A DNA stretch of 56,394 bases from JBBSEZ01 sp038239195 (GTDB taxonomy: Bacteria > Planctomycetota > Planctomycetia > Gemmatales > Gemmataceae): positions 1 to 56,394 of the forward strand of contig JBBSEZ010000011.1 in assembly GCA_038239195.1 (NCBI GenBank), given 5' to 3'. Both the position numbers and the translations under genes were made by a program. Under the pieces are notes generated by a model. The model made no database searches. It was not told where the DNA came from and saw only the letters and a list, made by a program, of their open reading frames with translations. Below, piece after piece: positions 26,920-36,063 of this stretch (within the stretch, counting starts at the first letter, position 1; every line of letters begins with the position of its first letter).

Positions 26920-27564
26920 TCATCCGTTTACCAGCGCCCGGGCCACCTCGGCCCAGCGGTCGAAGCGCCGGAACGGCAAGCCTTCCTCTTCCAGGGCGAG
27001 GGCCAGGGACGCGGTGGCGAACCGCAGCTCCGGGGCGACCAGCCGGGCGGCGGCGAGGTCGGGGTAGCCGTCCCCCGCGAACGCGACGCGCCGGCCCGAG
27101 CGCTGCGCCTCCCGCACCACGGCAACCTTGTTGATGCCGTGGGTGGGCGAGAAGAACGGCGAGCCCGTGGGCAGTTCCATCAGCAGCCCCCGCCCTTCCT
27201 CGAAGCGGCCCGGGTTGGAATGCACCTCCAGTTCGACGCCCTGCTGCTCCAGCAGACGGCGAATGTACCAAGCGCAGCCGGCCGAGGCGACCACCACTTT
27301 CCAGTTGGCCTGCGCCAGCCGCCCGACCCAGTCGGCCAGCCCCGGCTCCAGGCCGAGGGCATCGACGGACTCGAGCGTTTCCGCTTCGCTCGCCCGGATC
27401 GCGGCGTAGTAGTGGCGCATGGCCTCGAAGTGGGTAAGCCGGCCGGCGCGGTGTTCCGCCCAGTAGTCCGGCACGCCGGGCGGCACCAGGCGCTCCAGCG
27501 CGACGCGGAAGAAGTCGTGCCGCGTCAAGGTGCCGTCAAAGTCGCTGACCAGCGTTCCCGGCAC
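26920..27564 (-). CDS. HAD-family phosphatase (MtnX/SerB-like)
   Basis: A 214-residue HAD-IB hydrolase. The nucleophile motif is DFDGTLT (residues 8-14), motif II is VVASAGCAWYI, and motif IV is FAGDGYPDLAAARL. The closest known types are MtnX and phosphoserine phosphatase; the substrate cannot be told. The GTG start follows GGAGG. It is probably in one unit with the histidine phosphatase downstream. Confidence 0.82.
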   Translation of the reverse strand: MPGTLVSDFDGTLTRHDFFRVALERLVPPGVPDYWAEHRAGRLTHFEAMRHYYAAIRASEAETLESVDALGLEPGLADWVGRLAQANWKVVVASAGCAWYIRRLLEQQGVELEVHSNPGRFEEGRGLLMELPTGSPFFSPTHGINKVAVVREAQRSGRRVAFAGDGYPDLAAARLVAPELRFATASLALALEEEGLPFRRFDRWAEVARALVNG

Positions 27565-27731
27565 GGCCGCCCTCCTGCTCCCGGGTGAATGGCACGGGGC
27601 GCCCTCGGCCGCCGCCAGCGTGAAAGGTAGGCGTCGGCGGCCTGCTTGTCGAGGGGCGGGGCGTTCACTTGCGCGCCCTCGAACGCTACAATAGCCAGCG
27701 AATCGCCCTCGGCGGTGCCCCGAGGTATGCC

Positions 27732-28679
27732 ATGACCCAACCTCCTTCGCGCGACGTCCTCCTCAAGGTGCGCAGGCTGGCTCAACTCGCCGCCGATCTG
27801 CGCCAGGGCAAAGACTTCCCCAGCACGCGCCTGACGGTGCTCAAGTCCCTGTGCCAGGAACCGGAGGTCGCCGCGCGCTTCGCCCTCCACCTGGCCCGGC
27901 GCATCCGGGAGAAGGTCGAGGAGCAGGCGAAGAAGCCGGGCTACCTCCAGACGAAGGAGTGGGCCCGCCACCGGGAACTGATCGACCGCGGCGTCGGCGC
28001 GATGGAGCAGCACGTGGCCACCCCCTCGGAAGAGCGGAGCTCCAAGCTCTGGGGGCTCCTTCGCGAAATGGAGGGGGAGCAAAACGAACACCGGCACATC
28101 CATGGGGGCCCGGTGCGCATGATCAAGAACAACGACCTGCTGCTGGTGGAGTACGCCCTGCGCTGCTTCCTGGCGGACGAGGCCAGCGTTCCGATGTGGG
28201 CCTACCAGACGGCCCGCCACCACGCAGAGCGCTACGACCCGCACCGCGGCACTGGGCTGATTCCTGCTTCGGCGTCCCTGGTCCAGGACGTCGTCGATTT
28301 CTGGGCGACCTATTTCGACGTCGACCTGGCAGCGGCCCCTTCGGCCGAGCGCGGGAACGAGGCCCCGTCCCCGGCCCGCGCCGGCGCGGAACGAGGCAGT
28401 CGGGCGAAAAAGGGCAAAGGAGGGCCGGCGTTCACCGACCGGCAGGGACAGTTCCTGGCGTTCATCCACCTCTACCGCAAGCTGCACCGACGGGGGCCCG
28501 CGGAGCTCGATTTGGTGCGCTACTTCCGCGTAACGCCGCCGTCGGTCCACGGCACCATCGTCAAGCTGGAGCAACTGGGCCTGATCGTCAAGGAGGCGGG
28601 CGTGGCGCGCTCTGCCCGCGTGGCCATCCCCGAAGAGGACGTCCCCGAGCTGGAAGCCGTCGAGGGGCCGCCCTGGTGA
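27732..28679 (+). CDS. Winged-helix (LexA-type HTH) protein
   Basis: A 315-residue protein. The last 75 residues form a LexA-like winged helix: FTDRQGQFLAFIHLYRKL, then FRVTPPSVHGTIVKLEQLGLI. The N-terminal 200 residues are helical, charged and unrecognised (for example KKPGYLQTKEWARHRELIDRG). The ATG at 27732 is chosen over an upstream in-frame start because the earlier part has poor composition. It may be a DNA-binding regulator. There is no LexA protease domain. Confidence 0.7.
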   Translation: MTQPPSRDVLLKVRRLAQLAADLRQGKDFPSTRLTVLKSLCQEPEVAARFALHLARRIREKVEEQAKKPGYLQTKEWARHRELIDRGVGAMEQHVATPSEERSSKLWGLLREMEGEQNEHRHIHGGPVRMIKNNDLLLVEYALRCFLADEASVPMWAYQTARHHAERYDPHRGTGLIPASASLVQDVVDFWATYFDVDLAAAPSAERGNEAPSPARAGAERGSRAKKGKGGPAFTDRQGQFLAFIHLYRKLHRRGPAELDLVRYFRVTPPSVHGTIVKLEQLGLIVKEAGVARSARVAIPEEDVPELEAVEGPPW

Positions 28680-28746
28680 AGAGGGGACAAGCCACGAGCG
28701 CAGCGGAGCGATGGCTGGCCAGGCGCGGGCCCTCCCCCACGGGGCG

Positions 28747-28950
28747 CTACCCGCGAGCCACTTGCAAACGCTGGGAGGCGGTGGCTTCGCTCATTTGCTC
28801 GCGCCCCTTCCGCCAGGCCTCCCAGGCAAGAGGTTTGGCGGAAGCGGGGTCGAGGGTGGCTTGCAGGGCGTTGGCTCGGCCTTGGGCCTCCCACCAGCGG
28901 TCGAACTCTTTGGTCGTGTACAGCCGCCCCTGGTTTGATGACTCGCTCAT
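28747..28950 (-). CDS. Small hypothetical protein, 67 residues
   Basis: An unrecognised hydrophilic, mostly helical peptide that begins MSESSNQGRLYTTKEFDRWW. AGAGG lies before the ATG. It is convergent with the winged-helix gene. Regular composition and a ribosome site support it, but there is no homology evidence. Confidence 0.45.
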   Translation of the reverse strand: MSESSNQGRLYTTKEFDRWWEAQGRANALQATLDPASAKPLAWEAWRKGREQMSEATASQRLQVARG

Positions 28951-29029
28951 CGCTGCCTCTCGATTTGTGCCGTGTGTCTCCCGTTCGGCCTCCCCTTGCG
29001 GGACGTCGTGCCTGGCTCCCTCCATCTCA

Positions 29030-29650
29030 TTATAGCATTCGCCAGAGCGCTGGCGTCTCGAGCTGTGTAGCGAAGAACAGTAGCGCCTCCGCCTCCAGCG
29101 CCGCGCCCCAGCCTTTCGAGGCGAACAGACGGAAGTGGGCCAGCTCGAACCTGGGCAACATGGCGACCAGGAAGCCCGCCAGCCCAACGAGCGCGACCAG
29201 CACGATAATCGCGTTGAGCCGGCCCGCCTTCTTGATGCCGCGCAGGTTGACGAGCGTCAGCACGACGATCGCGGTGACGGCAGTCGGCCGCTCGGGGAGC
29301 TCGGGGAAGAGGGCCTTCAAAAACCCCGCGAAGCCAAGCGCCACCGTGCCGGCCCGGCGAGCTTACTGACCATGAATAGTTAGCCGGCGGCGAAGCCCAG
29401 CCAGAGGTGCAGCACCTCGTGTCCGTATTCGTAGGCTCCCCCCGAGAGCGGGTAGGCGGCCAGCTGCGCCGAACTGAGAGCGTGGCAGGCGGCGGCGATG
29501 CTTGCAAAGACCAGGCCGAGCAGGAAGGCGGCCCGCGACGCCGGTGAGGACGAACAGGCCGGCCCCCACGATCGCGCCCAGGCCGGTGGCGACGGCGTCG
29601 AGCAGCCCAAGGCCGCGCCGGAGCTCCGGCGGGGGAGGGAGAGCACGCAC
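29030..29650 (-). pseudogene. Amino-acid permease (APC family) remnant
   Basis: Pieces of one APC-superfamily transporter lie in order across different frames. They are a first membrane segment (LDAVATGLGAIVGAGLFVL), a second with SSAQLAAYPLSGGAYEYGH ending FAAG, and a third part (ALGFAGFLKALFPELPERP to ALLFFATQ). Between them are a frameshift near 29535, a TAA near 29383 where Trp is expected, and an apparent one-base deletion near 29360. The C-terminal two thirds of a normal 450-residue transporter are missing. It is clearly non-functional. Confidence 0.8.
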
Positions 29651-29652
29651 GT

Positions 29653-31149
29653 TCAGCGCTCTCGCGAGTAGAGCGCCGTGAGGTCGGCGAGGCGGTCGAG
29701 CACGCCCTGGTTGACCTGCCCGGGAGTGAGGCGCCAGCGCCAGTTCTCGGTGGCCCGGCCGGGGTAGTTCATGCGCGCCTGCGTGGGCAGGCTCAGCAGG
29801 TCCTGCACCGGGGCGATGGCGTAGTCGGCCACCGAGGACCAGCACGTGCGGAGCAGGCCCCAGGCGACGTCGTTGCCGATGCCCGGCGCATACTTGTGCA
29901 GAAAGGCCTTCTCGTTGCCGGGGAGCGCCTGATACCAGCCAACGGTCGTGTCGTTGTCGTGAGTGCCGGTATAGGCGACCGTCTGGCGCTCGTAGTGATG
30001 GGGCAAGAAGCGGTTGTCGGGCCCGCTAAAGGCGAATTGCAGGATGCGCATGCCGGGCAAGTTGAACTGCACGCGCAGGGCCTCGACCTCGGGCGTGATG
30101 AGGCCCAGGTCCTCGGCGATCAGCGCGAGCCCGCCCAGAGCGTTGCGCAGCGCGGTGAGCAGATCGGCGCCCGGGCCCCTGGCCCAGCGGCCCACCTGCG
30201 CCGTGGGCTGGCCCGCCGGGACCTCCCACGCCGCCTCGAAGCCGCGGAAGTGGTCGAGGCGCACCACGTCCACCTGTTCGAGCGTTGCGCGCAGCCGGGC
30301 CGCCCACCAGGCGTATCCCGTTTTCTTCAGCGCCTCCCAGTTGTAGTGGGGGTTGCCCCAGAGCTGGCCCGTTTCGGAGAAGTAATCCGGGGGGACGCCG
30401 GCGACGACCGTCGGCCGGCGCCGGGCGTCGAGCTGGAACAGCTCGGGATTGGCCCAGACGTCGGCGGAGTCGGCCGAGACGAAGATCGGCGCATCGCCGA
30501 TCAGTTTGATGCCCCGATGGCGGGCGTGCCCGCGAACGCCGGACCACTGGCGGAAGAAGAGGAACTGGCCGAACTTGTGCAGGCCGACGCCCCCCGCCAG
30601 GCGCTTGCGGGCCGCTTCGAGCGCCTCGGGCTTGCGCAGGACGAGCTCCTCGGGCCAGCGCTGCCAGTCGGCGCCCTGGTGGGCGTCCTTGAGCGCCATG
30701 AACAGGGCGTAGTCGTCGAGCCAGCTCGCTTCGCGGGTCGCGAACTCTTCCAGGGCGCCCTTGAGCGCGGGGGCGGCCCCGCCGCGGAAGTTCTCCCAGG
30801 CGCTGCGGAGGAGGTCGAGCTTGTACTTGATGACGTTGCCGTACTCGACCACGTGGGCGGGGAAGTTGGGGACGTGCGCTTCGTTCCCCTTGAGCAGCCC
30901 GTCGCGGGAGAGCAGCTCGGGGCTGAGTAGGTAGGGGTTGCCGGCGAAGGCGGAGGGGCACTGGTAGGGGGAATCGCCAAAGCCGGTTGGCCCGAGCGGG
31001 AGGATCTGCCACCACGTCTGCCCGGCGCGGGCCAGCACGTCCACCCACTCGTAGGAGGCCGGGCCCAGGTCGCCGATGCCGTAAGGGCCCGGCAGGGACG
31101 TCGGGTGGAGCAGGATGCCGGCGGAACGGGCGGGGCTCGTCTTGGTCAC
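29653..31149 (-). CDS. malQ: 4-alpha-glucanotransferase (amylomaltase, GH77)
   Basis: A 498-residue GH77 enzyme that transfers alpha-1,4-glucan segments in glycogen or maltodextrin metabolism. The N-terminal block SAGILLHPTSLPGPYGIGDL is diagnostic. The nucleophile is in VRLDHFRGFE, the acid/base in LIAEDLG, and the third acid in YTGTHDNDT. The length is typical. A longer frame begins at 31251, but GGGAGGAG before the GTG at 31149 and the usual N-terminus fix the start. A long palindrome lies upstream, toward the lipoprotein gene. Confidence 0.93.
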   Translation of the reverse strand: MTKTSPARSAGILLHPTSLPGPYGIGDLGPASYEWVDVLARAGQTWWQILPLGPTGFGDSPYQCPSAFAGNPYLLSPELLSRDGLLKGNEAHVPNFPAHVVEYGNVIKYKLDLLRSAWENFRGGAAPALKGALEEFATREASWLDDYALFMALKDAHQGADWQRWPEELVLRKPEALEAARKRLAGGVGLHKFGQFLFFRQWSGVRGHARHRGIKLIGDAPIFVSADSADVWANPELFQLDARRRPTVVAGVPPDYFSETGQLWGNPHYNWEALKKTGYAWWAARLRATLEQVDVVRLDHFRGFEAAWEVPAGQPTAQVGRWARGPGADLLTALRNALGGLALIAEDLGLITPEVEALRVQFNLPGMRILQFAFSGPDNRFLPHHYERQTVAYTGTHDNDTTVGWYQALPGNEKAFLHKYAPGIGNDVAWGLLRTCWSSVADYAIAPVQDLLSLPTQARMNYPGRATENWRWRLTPGQVNQGVLDRLADLTALYSRER

Positions 31150-31200
31150 AGGTCTCCTCCCTGTCGAGGCGTTGGTCTCACGGGAGATTGTACCGGGAGG

Positions 31201-31304
31201 GGCGAGGGCTTCCAGCCCCTCGTTGAGCAGGCCCTCGCCCCCGTCCGTCAAGCTTTCCAGCCTGACTTTTTTGAAGAGTCAGGCCGGAAAGCCTGACGGA
31301 CGGG
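31201..31304. repeat. Two adjacent hairpins, including a dispersed CCGTCCGTCA palindrome
   Basis: 31201-31209 and 31231-31239 form perfect 9-base arms (GGCGAGGGC / GCCCTCGCC). Immediately after, 31240-31267 pairs with 31277-31304 over 28 bases with two mismatches and a 9-base loop. The second palindrome, translated, gives RQAFQPD-like peptides of a type I associate with interspersed repeats in planctomycete genomes. It sits between the stop of the lipoprotein gene and malQ and may also end transcription. Confidence 0.7.
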
Positions 31305-31310
31305 CGGTCG

Positions 31311-31691
31311 TCACTTCTTGGCCGCCTTGACGCGCTCCTTGAGTTCGGCGAATTTCTCCAGCGTTTGGTCGGGCGATTTCCGGGCTGCCTTGAGGCACCC
31401 CTTGCAGCACAGGAACACGGGCTGGCCCTTGACCATCTCCTTGATCGGCGGGCCCATCTCTCCCAGATGTTCCTTCGTCATGATGGGGCAGTATTCCTGC
31501 TCCTCCACCAGCTTGCGGTCCTCCGGGGCCAACTTGGCGCGCTCCTCCGCGATCTTCGCCGCCGCGTCCTCTTTCGAGAGCGGCGCCTTCGCGGTGGGGT
31601 TATTTCTCGACGCCCCCGCGCCACAGCCGGCGACCGCCAGCACGGCCAGCAGCGTCAGGCCGGCGCCGAACTGCCTCCTCGGGGAAACCAT
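31311..31691 (-). CDS. Lipoprotein with a Cys-rich metal-binding domain
   Basis: A 126-residue exported lipoprotein. The signal ends in the lipobox LAVAGC. The C-terminal part holds YCPIMTKEHLGEMG and PVFLCCKGCLKAA, the spaced-Cys pattern of small heavy-metal-binding (YHS/TRASH-like) domains. A Lys/Glu helical linker joins the parts. CAGGAGAG before the ATG at 31691 decides the start. Probable role: periplasmic metal binding. Confidence 0.75.
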   Translation of the reverse strand: MVSPRRQFGAGLTLLAVLAVAGCGAGASRNNPTAKAPLSKEDAAAKIAEERAKLAPEDRKLVEEQEYCPIMTKEHLGEMGPPIKEMVKGQPVFLCCKGCLKAARKSPDQTLEKFAELKERVKAAKK

Positions 31692-31774
31692 GCTTTCTCT
31701 CCTGAAGGATATCGGGGCCGCGCTCGCCGTGCGCTGCCGTGCGCTTCCGCGAAACGATCCGGGTGCCTCCGCGT

Positions 31775-32797
31775 TCAACCTCTTCTACTATCTCCCCGTG
31801 GGCCTTCCGACCACGTCGCGCTGACGGTCAGGCCGCCTTCCGGGCGCGCCTTCAGTTCGATTCGGCCCCCCAGGCGCTTGACCATCGACTCCGCCGCGAT
31901 GCGCTCCAGCTCCTCCATCCCCCCGCCGAGGGCCAGCGGCAGGTCGCTCAGGTGCGCGGGGGCCTCCCCAGAGGGGCCGTCCGCTTCGAGGACGAGTTGC
32001 GCCCCCTGCTCGGTGCGGGCGGTCCGCAGAGACAAAGGCCGATCGCCGGCGTGGCAGGGCACGGTCGCGCGCAGCAGCAATCGCACCAGTCGGCGCAGGG
32101 TGATCGGGGCCAAAGGGACGCGCGGCAGGTCGGCGCCCGGTTGAAAGACCACGCGCCCGGCCAGGTCGGAAGGAGGCGCGAGGGCTGCCGCCACGGCCGC
32201 GTTGAGGTCGGACCCTCCATCGGGGGCGCGCCAGGAGCGAAGGGCCTGGAGCGGCCGCAGGCGGAACGCCGCCTGGGCGCCCTCGCGGCGCACCAGGCCG
32301 AGATCGTTGCGCAGATCTTCCGGCGCGCGCATCTGCACCGTCGCCGTCTGCAAAACCATCGTGTTGAGGCTGTTGTTGACGGTGTGCGTCAAGCCGATCA
32401 TCGCTTCCCCGACGGTCACGAGGTCGGCGCTCTCGCGCTGCTCCTGGCGCAGGCCCTCCACTTCCAGGCGCAGCGCCAGGGCCTGGGCCGCCAGTCCGAG
32501 CAACGCGCGCAGGGCCCGGACCGCGGCCCGGTCCGCCGAGGGGGGCAGCGCCAGCCACAGTTCGCCCGCCGCGCCGACCGCCGCCGTGAGGCGATGCGCG
32601 CCGTCCCCCGCGTCGCCCTCCCGGTGCTCCGCGCCCTCGAGACGACACCCCCAGCCCGCAGCCAGAGGCACAAGGCGCCGCAACAACTCGGCGATCCCGT
32701 GCGCCCGGTCCGCCGCCGGGCTTTCCGCCAGTAGCCGATCCAGTTCCGCCGGCCAATCGGCCCATTGGCTCAGCAGATCGGTGAGAGTGGTTTCCAT
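31775..32797 (-). CDS. Histidine-kinase-like protein, degenerate
   Basis: A 340-residue soluble protein with the order of a sensor kinase. A GAF-like N-terminal region (about 1-140) is followed by an H-box-like LTHTVNNSLNTMVLQ near residue 170. A C-terminal ATPase-like part contains LPRVPLAPITLRRLVRLLLRA where the N-box belongs. The G-boxes are weak (GGGMEELERIAAE, VKRLGGRIELKA), so kinase activity is doubtful. The ATG at 32797 follows GGGAGACAGG. No response regulator lies nearby. Confidence 0.6.
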   Translation of the reverse strand: METTLTDLLSQWADWPAELDRLLAESPAADRAHGIAELLRRLVPLAAGWGCRLEGAEHREGDAGDGAHRLTAAVGAAGELWLALPPSADRAAVRALRALLGLAAQALALRLEVEGLRQEQRESADLVTVGEAMIGLTHTVNNSLNTMVLQTATVQMRAPEDLRNDLGLVRREGAQAAFRLRPLQALRSWRAPDGGSDLNAAVAAALAPPSDLAGRVVFQPGADLPRVPLAPITLRRLVRLLLRATVPCHAGDRPLSLRTARTEQGAQLVLEADGPSGEAPAHLSDLPLALGGGMEELERIAAESMVKRLGGRIELKARPEGGLTVSATWSEGPRGDSRRG

Positions 32798-32883
32798 CCT
32801 GTCTCCCGCGGGGGCGATCCGGTTCCCAACCACCCAACATAGCCGGCCCCCCCGCATTGGGCAACCGCGAGCGAGACGGCGCG

Positions 32884-32916
32884 CGTTTAGCGACGCGTCG
32901 AAGAGGGGGGGGGGGG
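32884..32916. repeat. CGTTTAGCGACGC repeat and a 12-G run
   Basis: CGTTTAGCGACGC (32884-32896) recurs at 42149-42161 as the start of a palindrome. It is followed by 12 consecutive G (32905-32916), a likely slippage-prone tract. The 256 bases between the kinase-like gene and the next stop otherwise show nothing. Confidence 0.5.
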
Positions 32917-33053
32917 CCCACGGGGTTCGCACCGGCGCGAAACAGCCCCCCGCCCGCGCGCGGCCGCGCTTACAGCGCGGATACCTCGCGGGGGCGGCCC
33001 CCTCAGGTTATTCCACGCGCCGCTAAACTGCCCGCAGCCCCCAGCGCCGTGCG

Positions 33054-35258
33054 TCAAGGATTGCCGGGGGGGCGCTTTCCGGCCCGCCGTTTCGGCCGCT
33101 TCGCCGGCTCGGCCTCCGGGTCAACCTCGGTCCGGTTGCGGCGCAGGTGGACCATCACGCAGGCGGCAGCGCCGCCCAGCAGCATCGCGCCCAGGCCCAT
33201 CAGCAACAGCCACAGCCAGCGTTTGCCGCCCCTGGCCTCCGGCTGCGTCGCGTTCGGGGAGGTCGAGGGGCCGGCTGTCTCGACGGTCGGACGCGCCGGC
33301 GGCGCGCTGCTCGGCGAGGCCTTGTCGCGCGGAGGGCCTTCCGGGTAGCCGCGCTCGCCTTTCGCCCTGGCGGCGCGAGCCTTCTCCTCCTCTTCCTCCC
33401 GGGCCTTGCGGGCCTTCTCTTTTGCTTTCTCCCGTGCCTTCTTGCGGCGAACCTCCTCTTCGTCGGGGGGAGAAGGGGCGGGCGGGCGACCTTGCTCGAG
33501 GACCTTGCGCTCGAGCTCCTCGGGGTCGAACGGCAGATTTTCGCGGAGCCCAACCGCGAGATTGGCCCGCTTGAGGAACAGCAGGGCCAGGCAGGTGTCG
33601 CACGCCCGCGTGGCGCCGGGATATCCGCCCTTGTTCCAGTTGCCCAGCTCCTCCTGGTTGGCCACCAGGGCCTCGGCCCCCCACCGATACCAGTCCTTGC
33701 CGGCGATCCGGGGGAGGTCGTAGAGGACGCCCACGCGCTCGATGGAGAAGAGCAGATAGAGGTTGGGCTGCGGCAGGGCGTGCATGCGCCCCGCCGGCGG
33801 GCCGACGTGCTTGCTCAGGGCCGCGAGCCCCTTCAGGATGGCCGGGTCGTTTACTTTCTTCTCGCCCGCGTTCCCGGCCAGTCCGTGCCCGACCGCCAGG
33901 CCGAGCAGGCCGACGGCCGTCATGGGCGGCTGCTCGGGGAGGCCCCCGCCAAGCAGGTAGTGATAGCCCCAACTGCCGTCGGCGTTCTGGCTGGTCTGAA
34001 ACCGCCGCACCAGCAGGTTGAGGCTGCGCGCCATCGGCACGTCGTGGCGCTGGGCGGCCAGCAGAGCGAGGATCGCGAACTGCGTGTTGGAGTTGTCGGT
34101 GGTCGAGAGCAACGGCTTGTTGGCCCGGCCCTTGGGGTCCTGGAGCAGCATCAACGCCGGGTCTTGAAAGACGGGCAGCGGGCGCAGCCCAACCGGCACC
34201 ACGGTGAGGGGGGCCGGCTTCGGGAGCGGCGTCGCCTTGCCCTCTTCGGCGCGAGCGCCTTCCGCGGGCCGGTCGCGCCAATCGTCGTGCCATTCCGAAG
34301 ACTTGATGCACCGCGCCCACCGGCGCGGGTCGGGGCCCGGGCCAGCGCGGTCTTCGGGGCGCGGGGCTGCGCCGGGCCCCTTGGGGAGCGGCCCCTCGGC
34401 GGGCTCGCGGCCTGTCTCGGAGGCCTTTGCGGGCGCCTTGTGGCTGCCGGCGGGCGGCACGGTCGTCTCCCCCACCGAGCGCTCGGTGCCGCCCTCGGTG
34501 CCGGTGACGGGGCGGGGCCCGGGGCGCTCTCCCCCCTCGGGGAAGTCCCGGCCGGGGGCCGGCTTGCCATCGAGCGGGACGTCTCCCGGCTTCTTCGCTC
34601 CGCCATCGACGGGGAGCCCCGGCCGGCCGCCGGGGGGCGCCTTGCCATCAACGGGGAAGTCACCGGGGCGCCGACCGGGGCCGCGCGCCTCGGGACCGTC
34701 CCAGCCGGGCCGGTCCCTGCGCGGGGGCGGGCGATTGACGGCGAAACCGGGGCGCTCCGGGTTGAGCTTGCGCAGGGCAACGAGAATGTCTCTCTGCGTC
34801 TTGCGGGGGACGGTGGGGCACTTGTAGCCCCACCCGCCGGTCGCCGTCTGGCCGACGATCAGGCGCACCGCGAGCGACTGGATCAGGTCGCGGTCGCGCG
34901 GGTCATCGAGCTGATCGAGGAACAGGATGGCCAGCGAGAGCTCGTAGGTGGTATCGACGTGAGGGATGGCGCGCCGCACGGCGCTTCTGGCCCGCTGCAC
35001 GGCCCGGTCTTTCGCCGGCACCCCGCACTGGAGCAAGGTGAGGGCGGGGAGGGCGACGTAGCCAACGGCATGGCTCTCGCGCGCTGCGGTCCAGCCGCCG
35101 TGTTCGTGCTGGGCGTCCTTCAAGTAGCGCACGCCTCGTTCGATGGAACGATTCACTGCCTCCTGCTCGGCGGGGGCCAGCGGGAGTGGCCCGGCCGGGG
35201 CAACGGCCGTGGCGGTCAAGAGGAACAAGGCCGCAAGCAAAAGGCGCGCTGCGCGCAT
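33054..35258 (-). CDS. Terpene-cyclase/prenyltransferase-repeat membrane protein
   Basis: A 734-residue exported protein. A signal peptide (RLLLAALFLLTATAVAPAG) precedes alpha-toroid repeats of the squalene-cyclase/prenyltransferase type: HGGWTAARESHAVG, GGWGYKC, then GSWGYHYL and NWNKGGYPG further on. The repeats are split by a long Pro/Gly/Arg-rich insert (about residues 165-330) with repeating VDGK/LDGK units. A charged Lys/Glu coiled-coil-like stretch leads to a C-terminal membrane helix (WLWLLLMGLGAMLLGGAAACVMV). Such repeat proteins are common in planctomycetes; enzyme activity is not established. The ATG at 35258 precedes the signal peptide. Confidence 0.8.
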   Translation of the reverse strand: MRAARLLLAALFLLTATAVAPAGPLPLAPAEQEAVNRSIERGVRYLKDAQHEHGGWTAARESHAVGYVALPALTLLQCGVPAKDRAVQRARSAVRRAIPHVDTTYELSLAILFLDQLDDPRDRDLIQSLAVRLIVGQTATGGWGYKCPTVPRKTQRDILVALRKLNPERPGFAVNRPPPRRDRPGWDGPEARGPGRRPGDFPVDGKAPPGGRPGLPVDGGAKKPGDVPLDGKPAPGRDFPEGGERPGPRPVTGTEGGTERSVGETTVPPAGSHKAPAKASETGREPAEGPLPKGPGAAPRPEDRAGPGPDPRRWARCIKSSEWHDDWRDRPAEGARAEEGKATPLPKPAPLTVVPVGLRPLPVFQDPALMLLQDPKGRANKPLLSTTDNSNTQFAILALLAAQRHDVPMARSLNLLVRRFQTSQNADGSWGYHYLLGGGLPEQPPMTAVGLLGLAVGHGLAGNAGEKKVNDPAILKGLAALSKHVGPPAGRMHALPQPNLYLLFSIERVGVLYDLPRIAGKDWYRWGAEALVANQEELGNWNKGGYPGATRACDTCLALLFLKRANLAVGLRENLPFDPEELERKVLEQGRPPAPSPPDEEEVRRKKAREKAKEKARKAREEEEEKARAARAKGERGYPEGPPRDKASPSSAPPARPTVETAGPSTSPNATQPEARGGKRWLWLLLMGLGAMLLGGAAACVMVHLRRNRTEVDPEAEPAKRPKRRAGKRPPGNP

Positions 35259-35548
35259 GGTCGAACGCCCTTGAGATCGAGAGGTGCGAGGGCGAGCTTG
35301 CTCGAGAGATTGGAAAACGTATTGTAGCGAGGGCCAGAACCGCGAACAGCAAGAAAACCGGCAACTTCGTACTTTTCGGAAAAAGGTGCTCGCGCTCGAG
35401 GCGCACCAACCTCCGCACGGCGCGCGTCCTCGCGTTGCTCGTGTCGGCCGCTCGCGCCTTCGGCGCGGCGACGTGGTTGGTGCGCGCGGGGCCGCCGCGC
35501 GCGGCCGCGCTCCTCCTGCTGCGGACGGAGCGCGGCCGCGCGGAGGCC

Positions 35549-35704
35549 TCACTCAATGGAGCGCGCCATCTCCCAAAGCATGTAGGCGACGCGCTCGCGC
35601 AACAGGCGCTGGCGCTGCCCAAAGAGGTGACGCGCATACGCCTGGTACACGCAGAAGATCGCGGAGACGGCCACGGCCGAGAAGCTGGGAAGGAACGGCG
35701 TCAT
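35549..35704 (-). CDS. Small single-pass membrane protein, 51 residues
   Basis: A short peptide with one membrane segment (FLPSFSAVAVSAIFCVYQAY) followed by a basic helix (RQRLLRERVAYMLWEM). AAGGATG lies before the ATG at 35704. The helix after the membrane segment looks evolved rather than random. Function unknown. Confidence 0.45.
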   Translation of the reverse strand: MTPFLPSFSAVAVSAIFCVYQAYARHLFGQRQRLLRERVAYMLWEMARSIE

Positions 35705-36063
35705 GGTCCAACATCCTTGTGAGGTGGGCCCCGGCCACGTCCGCGCGGGACGCCCGCGCGCCATCGACGGACCGAGGGCCTCGGGGCCCACGAAGGCCCC
35801 GGCGGCTGCTTTGCCGAGTTGAGTGCGAGGAACCAATTGAGACGGGAGGACCTGCGCTCATCGCAAACATAGTATCCGCCGTCCCCGCCGTCAAATTCGC
35901 CGATGCGGCTCATGCTCGTGGCGACAAGCGTCCTCGCTTGTCGCCTGAGAGGGAACGTGGCGTTCGGAGGAAGGCCCGGCTCGCGGGGACGGTTGTCGCT
36001 ACGAGCGGGGACGGTTGTCGCTACGATAAGGGAGAGAACAGCGCTCCCCCATTCGGAGGCCCC
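35705..36063. other. Intergenic stretch with two short repeats
   Basis: No gene. A 10-base-arm palindrome (GGCGACAAGC / GCTTGTCGCC, 35920-35945) is followed by two tandem 22-base units, GCGGGGACGGTTGTCGCTACGA written twice (35983-36026). Both families have the look of dispersed intergenic elements. The SDR promoter must lie here. Confidence 0.5.

Noticed and set aside
28981..29029. tRNA or small RNA near the permease remnant
   Set aside because: No cloverleaf or conserved T-loop could be folded by eye here or elsewhere in the window.
33147..35327. Long plus frame opposite the terpene-cyclase-repeat gene
   Set aside because: Low-complexity Gly/Ala/Arg mirror of the minus-strand gene, with no motif.
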